Below the pieces are notes generated by a model, which had not been told where the DNA came from, ran no database searches, and saw nothing but the letters and a program-made list of their open reading frames with translations. A DNA stretch of 64,000 nucleotides. It comes from Tanytarsus gracilentus. Taxonomy: Eukaryota > Arthropoda > Insecta > Diptera > Chironomidae. The stretch is taken from NCBI GenBank assembly GCA_038502055.1, contig JAXRKN010000031.1, positions 806,001-870,000 of the forward strand, written 5' to 3'. The first letter of the stretch is position 1; each line of letters begins with the position of its first letter. Shown piece after piece: positions 26,188-37,496 of this stretch. The translations under genes were made by a program, and so were the position numbers.

Positions 26188-27366
26188 TTATATCGAGGAA
26201 TTATCGTCGTTTTGTGTGTTGTCCGCTTCAGTTTGTTTGCTCTCTAGCGAGAATGGAGGAATTCTGCAGTCGAAAGTAAGTCCATCTTCTCGATTAAACA
26301 AGAATGTTCCCCACATGTGGCCTGACGGTGCTTGCAGCGAAACGTGGCTGGAGTATTGAAAGGCGGGCAGGCGAGAGTTTAGTATTGGTTCTTGGCCAAC
26401 AATGCCCCTTCCTCGAACCGTTTCTAGAGTGCCACTTAATGAGAAAATTCGCCAATGTCTCTCGCGCAGTTGAACTGACAGATCTCCTAGGTTTTCAAGT
26501 CTTATGCAATAGCGCCACCAAAAGACACTGGAGCTCGGCGTTTCCTTCTTGCCCATAAAAAATGGTATGACCGTTATTCGAATTTGGTTGGTCGTTTCAA
26601 TATGAACGTCGCTGAGCTCGAGAAAAGTGTGATTTTTCTTTTGCCATGCTTTGAGGGTGTCGAGCGCTTTAAAGGGTGGATCACCATCGACTCTCGCCAA
26701 AAACTTATCGAATAACTCATGGCTTAGAGCGGTTGACTCAAAAGACGAATAAGGAAGCACATCGTCGTGACTGACATAGTCTAGTCCTGGTATGGCATAG
26801 AGAGATCGACTATTTTCTTGATTATTGCCTAGAAAAGTTACTGCTTCGGTTTGAGCACGAATAAAGGGAACGTCGCGTTGATCAATTAGTACTTGATAGT
26901 ATGTTTGAGTACGTTTTTGGACCTCCTTGTTGACATTTGGCTCAGCTCCACTGTTTATGGCGGGCACTGATTCATCATCATCCGACTTTTGATTGACGGC
27001 ATCGCGATCATATACACGAGCAGTCCATGGAAATAAAATCACTCCGCGATAGCCAAAGACTTTATGAAGAAACAATTGACCCTTTGAATTTAAAAAGGAA
27101 AATAAAAATATTGATAAACATCTTTCGGTTCAATTTTCAATTGTAAGCTCACCGTTGCATAATTCTCAGTTTTCGGAGCTTGAAGTTTACCCACTTCCGC
27201 CAAGACACCCCTGCAATAAACCAGCAAAAAAGTGCATTAATTAATTAGTTATGCAGACTTGAAATGAAATTCACCTTGAATTGTGAAGAAATGAGCTGAT
27301 TGAAAAACAACGAATTGCTATTGACTTGATCTCATTACGTGACCTAATCACTCTCGCTATAAGCAT
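26188..27366 (-). CDS. POLDIP2: POLDIP2 homologue, mitochondrial, 347 aa
   Basis: Exons 27366-27275, 27210-27153 and 27081-26188 join in phase. The N-terminus MLIARVIRSRNEIKSIAIRC is basic and lacks acidic residues until Glu-12, like a mitochondrial presequence. A YccV/HspQ-like domain follows (FGYRGVILFPWTARVYDRD and YYQVLIDQRDVPF). The C-terminal part is an ApaG/DUF525 domain, with FWWRYCIRLENL, ERHWRIFSLSGTLETVRGRG and APSGHMWGTFLF. This domain order is specific to POLDIP2. The human protein was found as a partner of DNA polymerase delta p50 and PCNA. It is mostly mitochondrial, where it affects protein lipoylation through ClpXP. Which role applies here cannot be read from sequence. Confidence 0.93.
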
Positions 27367-28083
27367 CGTTAATTTGAGACTAATTTACTTAATTAAACTC
27401 GAGCTTAATTGATTTTTCTCTCTTCTAAATTTTCTAGATCCAAAATAAATTTTTTTTGACTCGGCAACGCGTGTCGTGTCCCCCTCTCACATTTGAAAAT
27501 TTCAAAAACGTTAAAAATATTGAGGAACATCGATTTCGACATTTCTTTGATAGCCTATTTAATAAGAATTTTATCTTATCAGCAGTTTGACATCCAATTT
27601 TTCGTAAAAAAATCACCTCTAACCACTTCTGTAACAACTCGCGATAACTTTGCTGATAACGAAATACGAGAATTGGTTTTTTGCGATAATACACACATGT
27701 GACCGTGAAATTTTTTAAATAGTTTAAGCTGAATTTATGACGAAAGTTTAATTTTAAACCCCTAATTTTTTCCAAACCCCACCAATTTCTAAAAAGAAGA
27801 GTAATGTCACGTCGAGTAATCTTGACCGTCGAGTGAAATCTTTCCACCTGTTTGAATTTTATTTGTTGATGGCAACGAGATTAATTTCATGTTTTCTCTC
27901 TCCTCGCATTGTAAAACGTGTGGAACCCCAAAAACGAAAGAAATTAGAGAAAGAGAAATCACTCACTCACATGGCACATTGCCAGAGCTTCCTGAAATGA
28001 ATCTACGATTATTAATGCGCTTACTGACCGATCGCAGTCGAGAATAAAAATTAGTCGCTAATTAATTAATAGGGTGGATGAAC
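27367..28083. other. Spacer between POLDIP2 and the pacifastin gene
   Basis: This holds the promoters of both divergent genes. A 137-codon minus-strand open frame (27847-27434) has no ATG and no family match that I recognise, so it is not called as a gene. Confidence 0.5.
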
Positions 28084-28532
28084 ATGAAGTCCTCAATAAT
28101 TTGTTTCGCAATTTTGTTTCTTTTTGTGACAATTTCAAAAGCCGCTCCTTGTGGTGATGATGAGAGTGAGCCATGTAAGAAAATTTATTTAGCCAATTTT
28201 ATGAATATAATTAAATAAAATTTCACGGTCAAGGGCTCGAAATAATTGACTATGATGGAGATTGCGTGAAAGGAGAAAAAGTGAAATATCAGTGAGTAAT
28301 GCGGATGGGAAATTTACTATCCCAAATGACTTTGTTTTAAGTAAATTATTATTATTCTCATCGAAGGTGCAAAGAGTGCAAGTGCGGCGAGAATTCCAAA
28401 ATTTTATGCCCGAAATGGGTCAAGTGCTGTGTAAAAAATAGTATCTGGCAGACTAATAGCTGCAATGTTTGCCACTGTACAGAAGACTACAAGCGAATCT
28501 GTGAAATAGCTAAATGTGTCTTTTCTAGGTAG
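28084..28532 (+). CDS. Small secreted protein with two pacifastin-type domains, 104 aa
   Basis: Exons 28084-28174, 28234-28291 and 28367-28532 join in phase; an ATG two codons upstream (28078) is an alternative start. A clear signal peptide (SIICFAILFLFVTISKA) precedes two Cys-rich modules. Module 1 reads C-x9-C-x2-C-x-C-x7-C-x5-C. Module 2 reads C-x10-CNVCHC-x7-C-x4-C, ending CEIAKC. The second is a textbook pacifastin light-chain pattern; the first has one extra residue between its last two cysteines. Pacifastin-type peptides inhibit serine proteases in arthropod haemolymph, often in immunity. By the family rule, the inhibitory bond in module 2 would follow Ile of CEIAKC, which suggests a chymotrypsin- or elastase-like target (inference). 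An alternative donor (28529) and acceptor (near 28597) would change only the last residue before a stop. Confidence 0.8.
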
Positions 28533-30996
28533 TAAAAATGTTATCACTCTTTTTTTAAATTCCTCATTAAATTTTTATTTTATTTTATTTTTTCAGTTGA
28601 TGTGTTTGCAGATTAATTTTAAACTTATCATTAAGAATTTTTAATTAATTACAGTTTTGGGGGTGGCTGGCTTTTTATCGTTACACATTATCATCATGCT
28701 GTGATCTTTTAGCGAAGAATTCATTTTACACATAATTTATGATTATACGCCTTGTAGAATTCTTTCCATGAAATTATGCGACAAAGAATGGACACTCGTG
28801 GTGATCACAACTTATGCATATTTATTATTTAACTTTCAGACTAAAAAATCAATTTAAAATAATTTTAAGAGTGTCCATACCTTGGCATTTTTCAGAATTA
28901 ATTAATTTTAAGAAAATTTAATTAAATTATTTATTGAAGCGAGCAATTAGTTAAATTTCATTTGCTTATCTTCAATTTTCAATTCATTTCATTTATGCGA
29001 TTTTTGTTTAACTTTAAGAAAAAATTCTCTCTTTATTTTTTGGTGAACGAATAAAATTGTTTAATAATTTTGATGGTTCTGTTCTGTTTCAAGACTTTTT
29101 TTTTGCAACAAGCTCAAAATTTCATTTTCGATTTTGATGCACTTGGGAATGTTTGTGTGTGTGTGAATTAAATTGCAGTTGGGGATTTACTTAAAAAGAA
29201 TATAAAACAGACTCATTCTCAATTCCAGTCTTGGTGAAACTTAATCTGCATTTATTGAGCGGGTGTCCTTCCATTCTTACATCATCATCGTCGACTTTTC
29301 TCGTTAAAGATTTACTGCTATGAAATTTCACGTTTTTCTTCTATACTTTTGAAAAATTGATGATGTGACGATTTTTTCTTTTAGCAACAAGGAAAAAGCG
29401 TCTCAACGATATATTTAAGATGTAAAAATGTCTATTTTTAGTCTACCTTTTAATCTCAATGACTTCTATTTTTGCAACTATTATTTTAAACTCTTTTTTT
29501 TGTTTAATGACCGTTTTTTGAGCAAAACTCGCCGCTTTAATGAAACAAGATTGGATTTATTCATCACGGTGCTGCTGTTGAAAATTCAATAGCAGCCGTT
29601 CGAGAAAGAAGAAAAAAGATTTTAAGGTAATGGCAGAAAAACTGTGTCATTGATTTTTTTTGGTGGCAACTGTTGGTCAATTTAATCAGTAGCTTTTCAA
29701 CATCATCGATAATAATGCATAATTGTGTCTGATGGTGATGTGTTTGAAAATAATGTAACGGATCTAAAATTTAGCTCAATTGGAAAAAATATTAAGAGGC
29801 ATTATTCGATCGCGTGCTCATAGAGCAATTTACCAAAGTTCATAGTTCTCTTTACAAAATTCACGCAATTATTGTGAACGCACTTTTTTTGTTATCGTGT
29901 GAATTGCCGGTCTCGCGCTTTAAGAAGTATAAAAAAATTCCACAATTATTATCCCAAATTCGCTAACAATCATGATGTGTACTCTATTTGTATATAATTT
30001 ACTCTTTTGATGTCAATGAACCTCGCTAATAGTATTTTACCTTCTACATGTCGGTCAATTACATTTGATTATGATTCATAATAATGTTTTCTACTTTATA
30101 TTTGGGACAATAAGCTATTAACATGTCATTCACACAACAAACTCGTGTATATAGAAGGAAAACTTTACTTTCTAGGAAAAAATTTGTGTATATAGAAAAT
30201 TTCACGATTTATTTACAAAAGTTTATATTTTTTATAAGCATGCATAACTGAATAAAGGTTGAACGGAAATCCCTTGTATTTAACGTGATCGAACATCATT
30301 AAAATGAACTAATTAATTTTATTTAAAAAAATAATTTTGCACAAAAACACTTTTTTTTCATCTCCATGTTATGTTATCATCGATATATTATTATTAGCAC
30401 TAAGCACATTGACTTTCCTTCTTTTTGTGATCATCCCCTATAAGACTCGTTGTAATTTAATAGAAATTTATTTAATCATCACATATTTCTCTTTTAACGC
30501 GATCGATGAGACGAGAAGTCATGACGAGAAAAATTTACGTTTAATAATTTGGCTAGTTTTTGATTATTATAAAAATGCGTTCGAGTTTATAAGTGAACTT
30601 TAATTTTTAAAATATTTTTTGCTCATCGCGTTGAGCAAAAAAAATTGGTAAAATGAAAGTGATGAAAATTTTCGACGCATGCTTCTCAATCCCTCTTGAC
30701 ATATTATTTTTTCTTCCTTGACCTCACATAACACTTTTATGGTTCTGCGTCCAATTTTACGATGATAAGCAAATTAATTTGTATAAATGTTTGAGAAATA
30801 AGGATTAATTAAGCAAAAAAAAATATCACTTGTAATTTTCATCAGACAAAATGTGAGCAATTTAAAGGGAAAAGTTAAATCTTGCGAAAGAATTCAGGTA
30901 TCTCAAATTCTCAATGGCTTTGGGAGAGAGAGAGTGAGATTTATTGTTAATTTTGAATATATGCGCCAAATGTGTTGAAAAAAAGAAGCACCTTTC
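28533..30996. other. Non-coding spacer
   Basis: AT-rich with no ORF that I trust. A TATA-like tataaaaca at 29201-29209 stands about 120 bp before an ATG (29320) that opens a signal-like 10-codon frame; this could be a lost small secreted gene, but nothing follows it. The right end holds the 3' UTR of the J-protein gene. Confidence 0.5.
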
Positions 30997-33197
30997 TTAA
31001 TTATGTGTGATAGCTTGTGGCACCCCATTAACTGTCTTTGATTTAAGAACATCATTTTCATATTTAAACACCGTCTCGACTCCGTTCTCGTAGACTCTGT
31101 TTGGAGATAATGAAAACGAAAGGGAATTTTATGGTCAAATATTTGCGGGCCATGTTTGCACATTATATACTCACTTTTTCGTTGTTACTTTTCTTCCATT
31201 ATTGAAACTAGTCGATGTACTAATGCGTTTAACATTTCCACCGCCACCGCCAACACCACCCAGAGCATTCATGCCGTTAAAGGTCGATAGTGAAGACGAG
31301 AAGCCTGTGTTATGATGCATTCCTATACTGTTAAATGGACTCGCGAACATGTCGTCCATTAGCGAGAAACTTAAGAAGGGCGACATAACATTTGAGGGAT
31401 GTGATGAGCGGTGATGGTGTCTACTTCCTCCGGCATGTCCATTTCCATTCGGATGACGTCGACTGCCGTGTCCCGTAAGGTTAAAGAAATCATCGAAAGG
31501 ATTACCGCCAAAGAACTCTCTAAATACATCTTCTGGATCTCTGAACACAAATGGGAAGCCCGTTCCAAAAATGTAATCATGGGCATCGAATGGATCACGT
31601 CCTCTTCGGCGATGATGACCACTCATGCCCTCATTGTGATCTATCAAGCCCTCCTTTCCATATTGGTCATAAATTCGTCGTTTCTTTTCTGTAAATAGAA
31701 ATTTTGTGCGTTATAAATTTCGTTAAAAATGGTTTTAGGGGAAGAAAAAACTCATCTAGATAACAAATTAGTCAAAGCGAAAAGCTAAAACCCAAATATT
31801 GTTTGGGAAGGCTAATTTTGAACTTTTATCTTCGCTACACGTGTTTCAATTAGTTAAGCCCGCGATATTTTCCTGTTTCGTTGAAATAATTTTCACATTG
31901 CTGAACCGCAAGTCACAAAGAACTCGTTTTTTAGTCAGGAAATGATTTCACACAATATTTTCGTTAGTGCAGCAATCACACATCAAACTATAAAATAAAC
32001 TCTTCATAATTTATGTAAAATGAGACGTTCTCGAATTGGTATGTGTTAAAATTTGATGAGGACAATGAGATCACATTGAAAACGAAAATAATAATCAACT
32101 CTCAAGGCAATAAAAGTTAGCTAACTACCGCCAAAGAAGCGAGAAAAAGTTTTTTCAAATAATCCTCGGAAAATGGACGTGTGATTGTGTGATTTACTCG
32201 TATAGTCGCTGTAGCGCGAGCTACTCGTATAGCGTGATCCACAGCTTGATGAGTATTCGCGTGGCTGATAATGTGAACGACAAGACGATGCTCTTGCCGT
32301 GTCTCGGGTTGATTGGTATCGTCCACTTTTTGCATCATCATAAATTTTACGTTTTGTCGCTAAACTTGCGAACATTTTTTAATTAAAGATTATACGCGCG
32401 AAAATTTATAGATAAGAGAAAAAAAAATCAAAAAGATTGTGATTGGGGAAGAGAAAAAATAAGTATAAAAAGATATTCACGGTGATCTCAAAAAGTATTT
32501 TCGAAGGTAAAAGAGAAGTGATAAAAACAGAAAGACTCACCATCAACGAGAACCTCGTATGCTTCTGATATCTCACGAAATTTCCTATTTGCTTCGTCTA
32601 GACTTTCTGGATTCTTGTCGGGATGCCATCGCAGTGCAAGTTTTTTATATCTGAGAAAAATATTACAATTAAAGCAAATGCAAATAAACTTTTTATGCAC
32701 TTTTAAAAAAACAAACAATTATTGTTGCAAACGTTTGAGAATAATTTAATAGTAATTTCACAATTACTGCAATTTACACCTCATTAACAATGAGTCATTA
32801 TCAATTAAATTGGTGAAATCCACACTAATTAACATTCACCATGACGTCACCAAAAGTTCATGGAAATAAATCAACGGTAAGATTTCACTTTACTAAAAAA
32901 TTCTAAGAACATTTTCTTGATTCATACGAAAAAAAATTTGACATGTCCGAACGCGTGCTCAGAAAATTTCCACCATAGAAGGCCGGCAACAACAATGACA
33001 ATTAGCAAAAAGTTTTTAATTGACGCTTCATAATTTGCAGTCGCGCATGGAGACAGATTGTCTGCGACACACACATGTTATTTTATATGTTCCTTGAATT
33101 TTAAAAATTATGCAAATTCACAGTCAACTTACGCCTTTTTGATTTCTGCTTCTGTTGCACTTTTTGAGACGTCAAGTGTTTTGTAGTAGTCTACCAT
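30997..33197 (-). CDS. mrj: DNAJB6/Mrj-type J-domain chaperone, 262 aa (339 aa with cassette)
   Basis: Core exons 33197-33133, 32650-32541, 31688-31175 and 31096-30997 join in phase. The J domain starts MVDYYKTLDVSKSATEAEIK and has the catalytic HPD in ALRWHPDKNPESLDEANRKF. After it come KRRIYDQYGKEGL and the DNAJB6 signature PFVFRDPEDVFREFFGG. Next is a Gly/His/Ser/Phe-rich middle and the ISTST-NGRKVTTKK block. The C-terminal strand is VYENGVETVFKYENDVLKSK. DNAJB6 proteins stimulate Hsp70 and suppress amyloid aggregation through the Ser/Thr-rich region. Drosophila Mrj does the same for polyglutamine proteins. A further in-frame exon lies between exons 2 and 3 (entered separately). A GAGAGAG run near 33287 lies just upstream of the start. 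Confidence 0.92.
32129..32359 (-). other. mrj: In-frame 231-nt cassette exon of the J-protein gene
   Basis: An AG acceptor (tttag before 32359) and a GT donor (after 32129) bound exactly 77 codons with the same phase (1) on both sides, so it can be included or skipped without a frameshift. It starts ATKRKIYDDAKSG, which parallels the EKKRRIYDQYGKEG that begins the next exon. It ends GLFEKTFSRFFGG, which parallels DVFREFFGG. If the donor is not used, a stop follows within three codons (FGGS-stop), making it a possible terminal exon. The middle is Ser/Tyr/Arg-rich. Coding status rests on the frame, the splice sites and this internal similarity. Confidence 0.65.
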
Positions 33198-36100
33198 TTT
33201 CTACAGTTTGTTTCTCCACACAATTCTAAGTCTTCCAAAACACTTTGAAAATGTTTTAACTATACTAATTATTGGATGATAATAGATAGAGAGAGAGAGG
33301 ACAAAGAGAACCGGGAGGCAACACCAAAAGTTCTGGTTTTTCTGTGTTGCAATAAAGTTTTCTTGAAAAATTACACAATCCTCTTGATTCAGTTTAACAC
33401 CTGAGAATAAACAGAAAAAAATATGTTGGTCAGAAAGTGAAGCCCATGTCTACAACAATTTCAATTAATTTTTACTTGACTATATCATGCACATTACATT
33501 GGAATATATAAAACTTTTTCGTAATAATAGGCACACGATTGGCATTATATTTATTTGTAATTGCACCGTGCGAACTAACTAGCCAGAAACAACGGCAGAG
33601 AGATAATTTGCAAAAAAAAATGTTATTTGCTCTCTCAAAATAAATTACGAAATAGCTTCTCAGTTTATTTTCATGCGAGTATGAGTAAAATGATGTGTTC
33701 TAGTTGGATGGCACATAAGCAAAAGAAAAAAAAATTGTAGGTGGTTTTCTGCTTCTTCAATTCAAAATATACGGCCGCACAACAACAATTTGAATTAAAG
33801 TACTAATTTTTCACATGAATATAACACATATTATTAAGAGAATTCTGTTATCACTCAAATTATTCGAATCATCACGAGCTCTTTGTTGTAAGGAGCAAAT
33901 AGAATTTTCTAGTGCATATACTCTCTATTTTTAGATCACTCATAATCCTCGCGTCACATAATTCATGTTTTTCAATAACAGCAATTCTATTGTCAGTTTC
34001 ACTTCCATCAGGGCTTAAGCGGTGATGAAATTGTAGATGTTGAAAGATATGATTTAAAAATAGGTAATAATTGCGTTTTTCAATTGCACTGTTTAATAAT
34101 TTTTGAAACAAATTTATGTTAACTACTTGCGGTGTCAGTTTCTTATTTTTTTTTGCGATAGCCACAATGTCTACATGTTTTACTTCACTCGGATATGGAA
34201 AAAAATATTTTATGATAATTACACCAAAGATGTTGAGCGAGAGACCGTTTATGGATTTGACAAGTTCACGAAATTTTGCAAGACTCTTTTCTGCACTATG
34301 TTCACCTCTTATTGACAAAACTTTTTCCTCATTTTATTTTTTCTGTACGCGACACGACGTTACCATGAGCGCATTCAAACGGTAAATGCCCAAACAAACA
34401 ACTGCCTTACATTCATTCAACTAGAGCTTTCCAAACAAAATATTCGTCTTCAAAAAAAAGACCACTTAAAATGTTCAACAGAGCTAGACATGAGGTATTA
34501 TTCAGCAGACTTATTGCAGTAAATTTTCACCCGAAAAAACGTATGACAAGGCCGCTCAAAATTTTATTTTCCTCAGAGCTTGTAATCGTACAGTGGCGAT
34601 TAAATTGCGATAAATTGAATATTTTCTCGCAGTTCTCCACATGCACTCTATATGGTTTGTGATTAATCAACCACAAATCACTGGGTTGTATTTGTAAATT
34701 TCGTTAGCGATATCAATATATTTTTTTTCGATACTCGAAGGTAGTAAAATTAAGTTTTTGTGACATGATTTATAAAATAGCTCTGTTTAGACTCATGTAG
34801 CTCTCTTTCGTAAGATGAGAAACCTTTACTTTGTTACTTTGTTATATTCTAAGCTTGATTCGATATGAGCTACAGGGGGTGTCGGATTGTTTCATAAGGG
34901 CAGACAATTTAGTTTTTATTTCTTAATGTTTATGCACTTTATAATCTTTATGTTTTCACAATCATATGATCTAACATGAACTATCGACAATGTTAATAGA
35001 AAACCACCATTCGTCATAAGGTGTGAGATGTGTCGATTCTTTTTTTTCGTCTCACTTCTTACTCTTTTTTTTTCATTGCTCTTATGCTGCATGCAAGCAG
35101 CACACCTCTATTAAAACTTTCTCTTAATCAATTTTCTCACTCGTATGTGTGTAATTTGCGCTTTTATACCTTTGTGTCTATCGCAACTGATAATTTATTA
35201 TGTAGAAAATTTTATCGTGGAACAAATTAGAAATAAAAAATTAAGCACTGGATGTTCGATCTAGAACAAAACTAAATGCGGAAATTAACGATTTTCTAAT
35301 GGATTTTCTCTCGAGCTCACGGTTGCTTCACTTATTATCGCATTATTTATTTACTCGTCTGAAATTTCATTTGCATTTCCTAAATTTGCTTCTTATTCAT
35401 CGCGATCAAATCGATTTACTGAATAATTTTTTTTCGTCGCTCTGAAAACTCAATTTTTGTCCATTTACTCGAACTTTTCGCGATAACTTCATGCACAATC
35501 TCTTTTCCAATGTGTTGCGAGATATTTTATCGCATTTTAGGCTTTAACTTACCGCGACAACTTACATTTAATTTAATTTTTCAACTTGTGTACACAAAAA
35601 AAGATTTGAACTGTCTTCTTCCACGATGTGCACTGATTATTCGAGAAGACACTTTTGAACTTTACGTTCCCTTCGAAAATTACGTTTGAAATTTTAAAAA
35701 ACGTTAAAATGATTTCTATGATTTTTTTTTTGATTTTCCAAAATTCTTTTTTTATTCATTTATTTCCAAGATAATTTTTTTTTTATAAAAGTCAATAGTT
35801 TTTTTTTTCTTGTTAAATGATTTTTGTCTCGTAAATAAAACTCTATATAATGGAAGATAATGACATAAAGGAGGAGAAAAAAATTAAAATGATTTTCTTT
35901 TGCTTATGAATGTAGGGATCAGGGAAAAACAAAAATTTGATTCGTAAGATCATAAAGAAAAATTTTATGCGCGCGAAATAAAAATGTTTAAAATGTTTTG
36001 AGAGCTTTTATGCTAGTGTTTGATGAACGCGAGTAAATCTTAAATAGGAATATAAAAGCTCAAGCTGTGCACTTTCATGAGAACCATTTAATTTTTTTTT

Positions 36101-36399
36101 AAAACGTATCCTGCGAAAATATTCGATGGTTTATTAAAAAGTGCACAGAATTCGATTGATTAGAGAACCTAGGTATACTTAAAATCCTTCATAGAGATAA
36201 TGAAATAAATTCTATTTTATGCCACATTGTGAATAATTTGTAAAAGTGTCGACCACGATAAAATTTTTAACTTTCAATAAATTGGTAGTTTTTGCGAAGG
36301 ATTCAAAAAAAATTGCAAACAGCTTTCGTCGAAAATGAATAAAATAATTTTTTTTACATATTTCATGACCTCACGCTTTAAAACTATTAAATGAGATTA
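33198..36399. other. Non-coding spacer with unassigned open frames
   Basis: It lies upstream of the J-protein gene and downstream of the zinc-finger gene, both on the minus strand. A 148-codon minus frame (34318-33872) has no usable ATG; the only Met is near its C-terminal end. No RNA gene or clear repeat was recognised. A small purine-rich GAGA tract lies at about 33283-33300. Confidence 0.5.
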
Positions 36400-37274
36400 T
36401 TATTGATTGCTTGAGCTGCTGGTGTGTGCCCGCTTTTTGTGGTAGGAGTAGAGGGATTTTTGAGCGAATCCTTTGTTGCACACTAAAATTTAAAAAAATA
36501 ATAAGACGTTAAATTTTTAAAATTTGCAAGGTATAAGAAATTACTTTCGCAGGTATATGGACGTTCGCCAGTGTGTTTGCTGAAAATTAAATAAAAGTGC
36601 AATTAAGATAGATTAAGACAGATTAATGACTAATTTACCGTTCATGAATAATAAGGTGTGATTTAGATCCAAATTTCATATCGCAATAAGCGCATCCGTG
36701 TTCTAAATGGAAATAAAAGATTTTTTAAATTAAGAGATGAGTTCTAAGGAAGAAGAAGTGAGGAATAATTTAGAAAGTTAGTAAAGCAATTCTCTCTCAG
36801 CACCATCGTGAGCGATCAAGACATTTTTAATATATAGAGCAAATACACTCACCTCGAATATTTTCGTGCACAACTCTGATATGCTGACTTAAGTACTGAC
36901 TGTTGCACAAGACTTTACTGCAGAGGTGACATTGTAGTCTAAAAGAAAGAGAAGTACAGCAATATAAATTTCTGGCAGTGCAACGCTACTCACCCGCTGA
37001 GTTTCTGATTCGGTGCGACATTAGCTCCTTGAGCATTTTGAATGGCGGAGGATTTTGTGCTTTTCTTAGGTTGTGTCGGTTGAATAATTTGCTCGGCAAT
37101 TTGAATTTGTGGACCTGCGGCTGCCGCTATCGACGCCTGATGCATTTGCTGAAATCCTGAATTGCCATCGTTATTTTCGTTGAGAAAAGCTGCATATCTC
37201 AGCAGAATTATATTTCTTTCCGCCGAATTCGTTATTATCTCGCCATTCTCGTTTTTTATTATATAGTTGTTCAT
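36400..37274 (-). CDS. Three-finger C2H2 zinc-finger protein, 182 aa
   Basis: Exons 37274-36994, 36938-36853, 36702-36639, 36579-36545 and 36482-36400 join in phase. The N-terminal 90 residues (MNNYIIKNENGEIITNSAER onward) are Gln/Ala-rich and unrecognised. Finger 1 is CHLCSKVLCNSQYLSQHIRV plus VH. Finger 2 is CAYCDMKFGSKSHLIIHERK plus H, followed by the classical TGERPY linker. Finger 3 is CEMCNKGFAQKSLYSYHKKR plus AH. Finger 3 lacks the usual Leu three residues before the first His (it is Tyr). Classical linkers suggest DNA binding in the nucleus; the target is unknown. The gene is head-to-head with midasin. Confidence 0.82.
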
Positions 37275-37496
37275 TTCGACAACGGATTTGCGCCGATTTG
37301 CGTAAATTTTCTTCCCGAGCTCAAATATTTTTCTCTCGATTTGTTATTTTAAGCAGTCTGCGATTTGCGCACACCCCGCACTAGACGAACGTTCAAGCTA
37401 AAGAGGTTTTCATCATAAACAAATTCACGTGTGATTTGAGTTAAAAAGTAAAAATAATTATTTGAAAAGTTTAAACTCTTTAATTTAAGCGAAAAA
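37275..37496. promoter_or_regulatory. Shared head-to-head promoter region, zinc-finger gene and midasin
   Basis: Only 222 bp separates the two start codons, so both 5' UTRs and promoters must lie here. No TATA box was recognised. Co-regulation is inferred from spacing only. Confidence 0.5.

Noticed and set aside
27434..27847. 137-codon minus-strand open frame upstream of POLDIP2
   Set aside because: It opens only with GTG, has no recognisable domain, and a plus-strand frame overlaps it. The POLDIP2 start at 27366 is well supported without it.
29201..29352. TATA box plus a ten-codon signal-like ORF (MKFHVFLLYF)
   Set aside because: No downstream exon could be found, so it is not called as a gene. 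It may be a gene remnant.
33872..34318. 148-codon minus-strand open frame
   Set aside because: It lacks an ATG near its start (only a TTG), has an in-frame stop just upstream, no convincing acceptor and no family resemblance. It could be an exon but I cannot support it.
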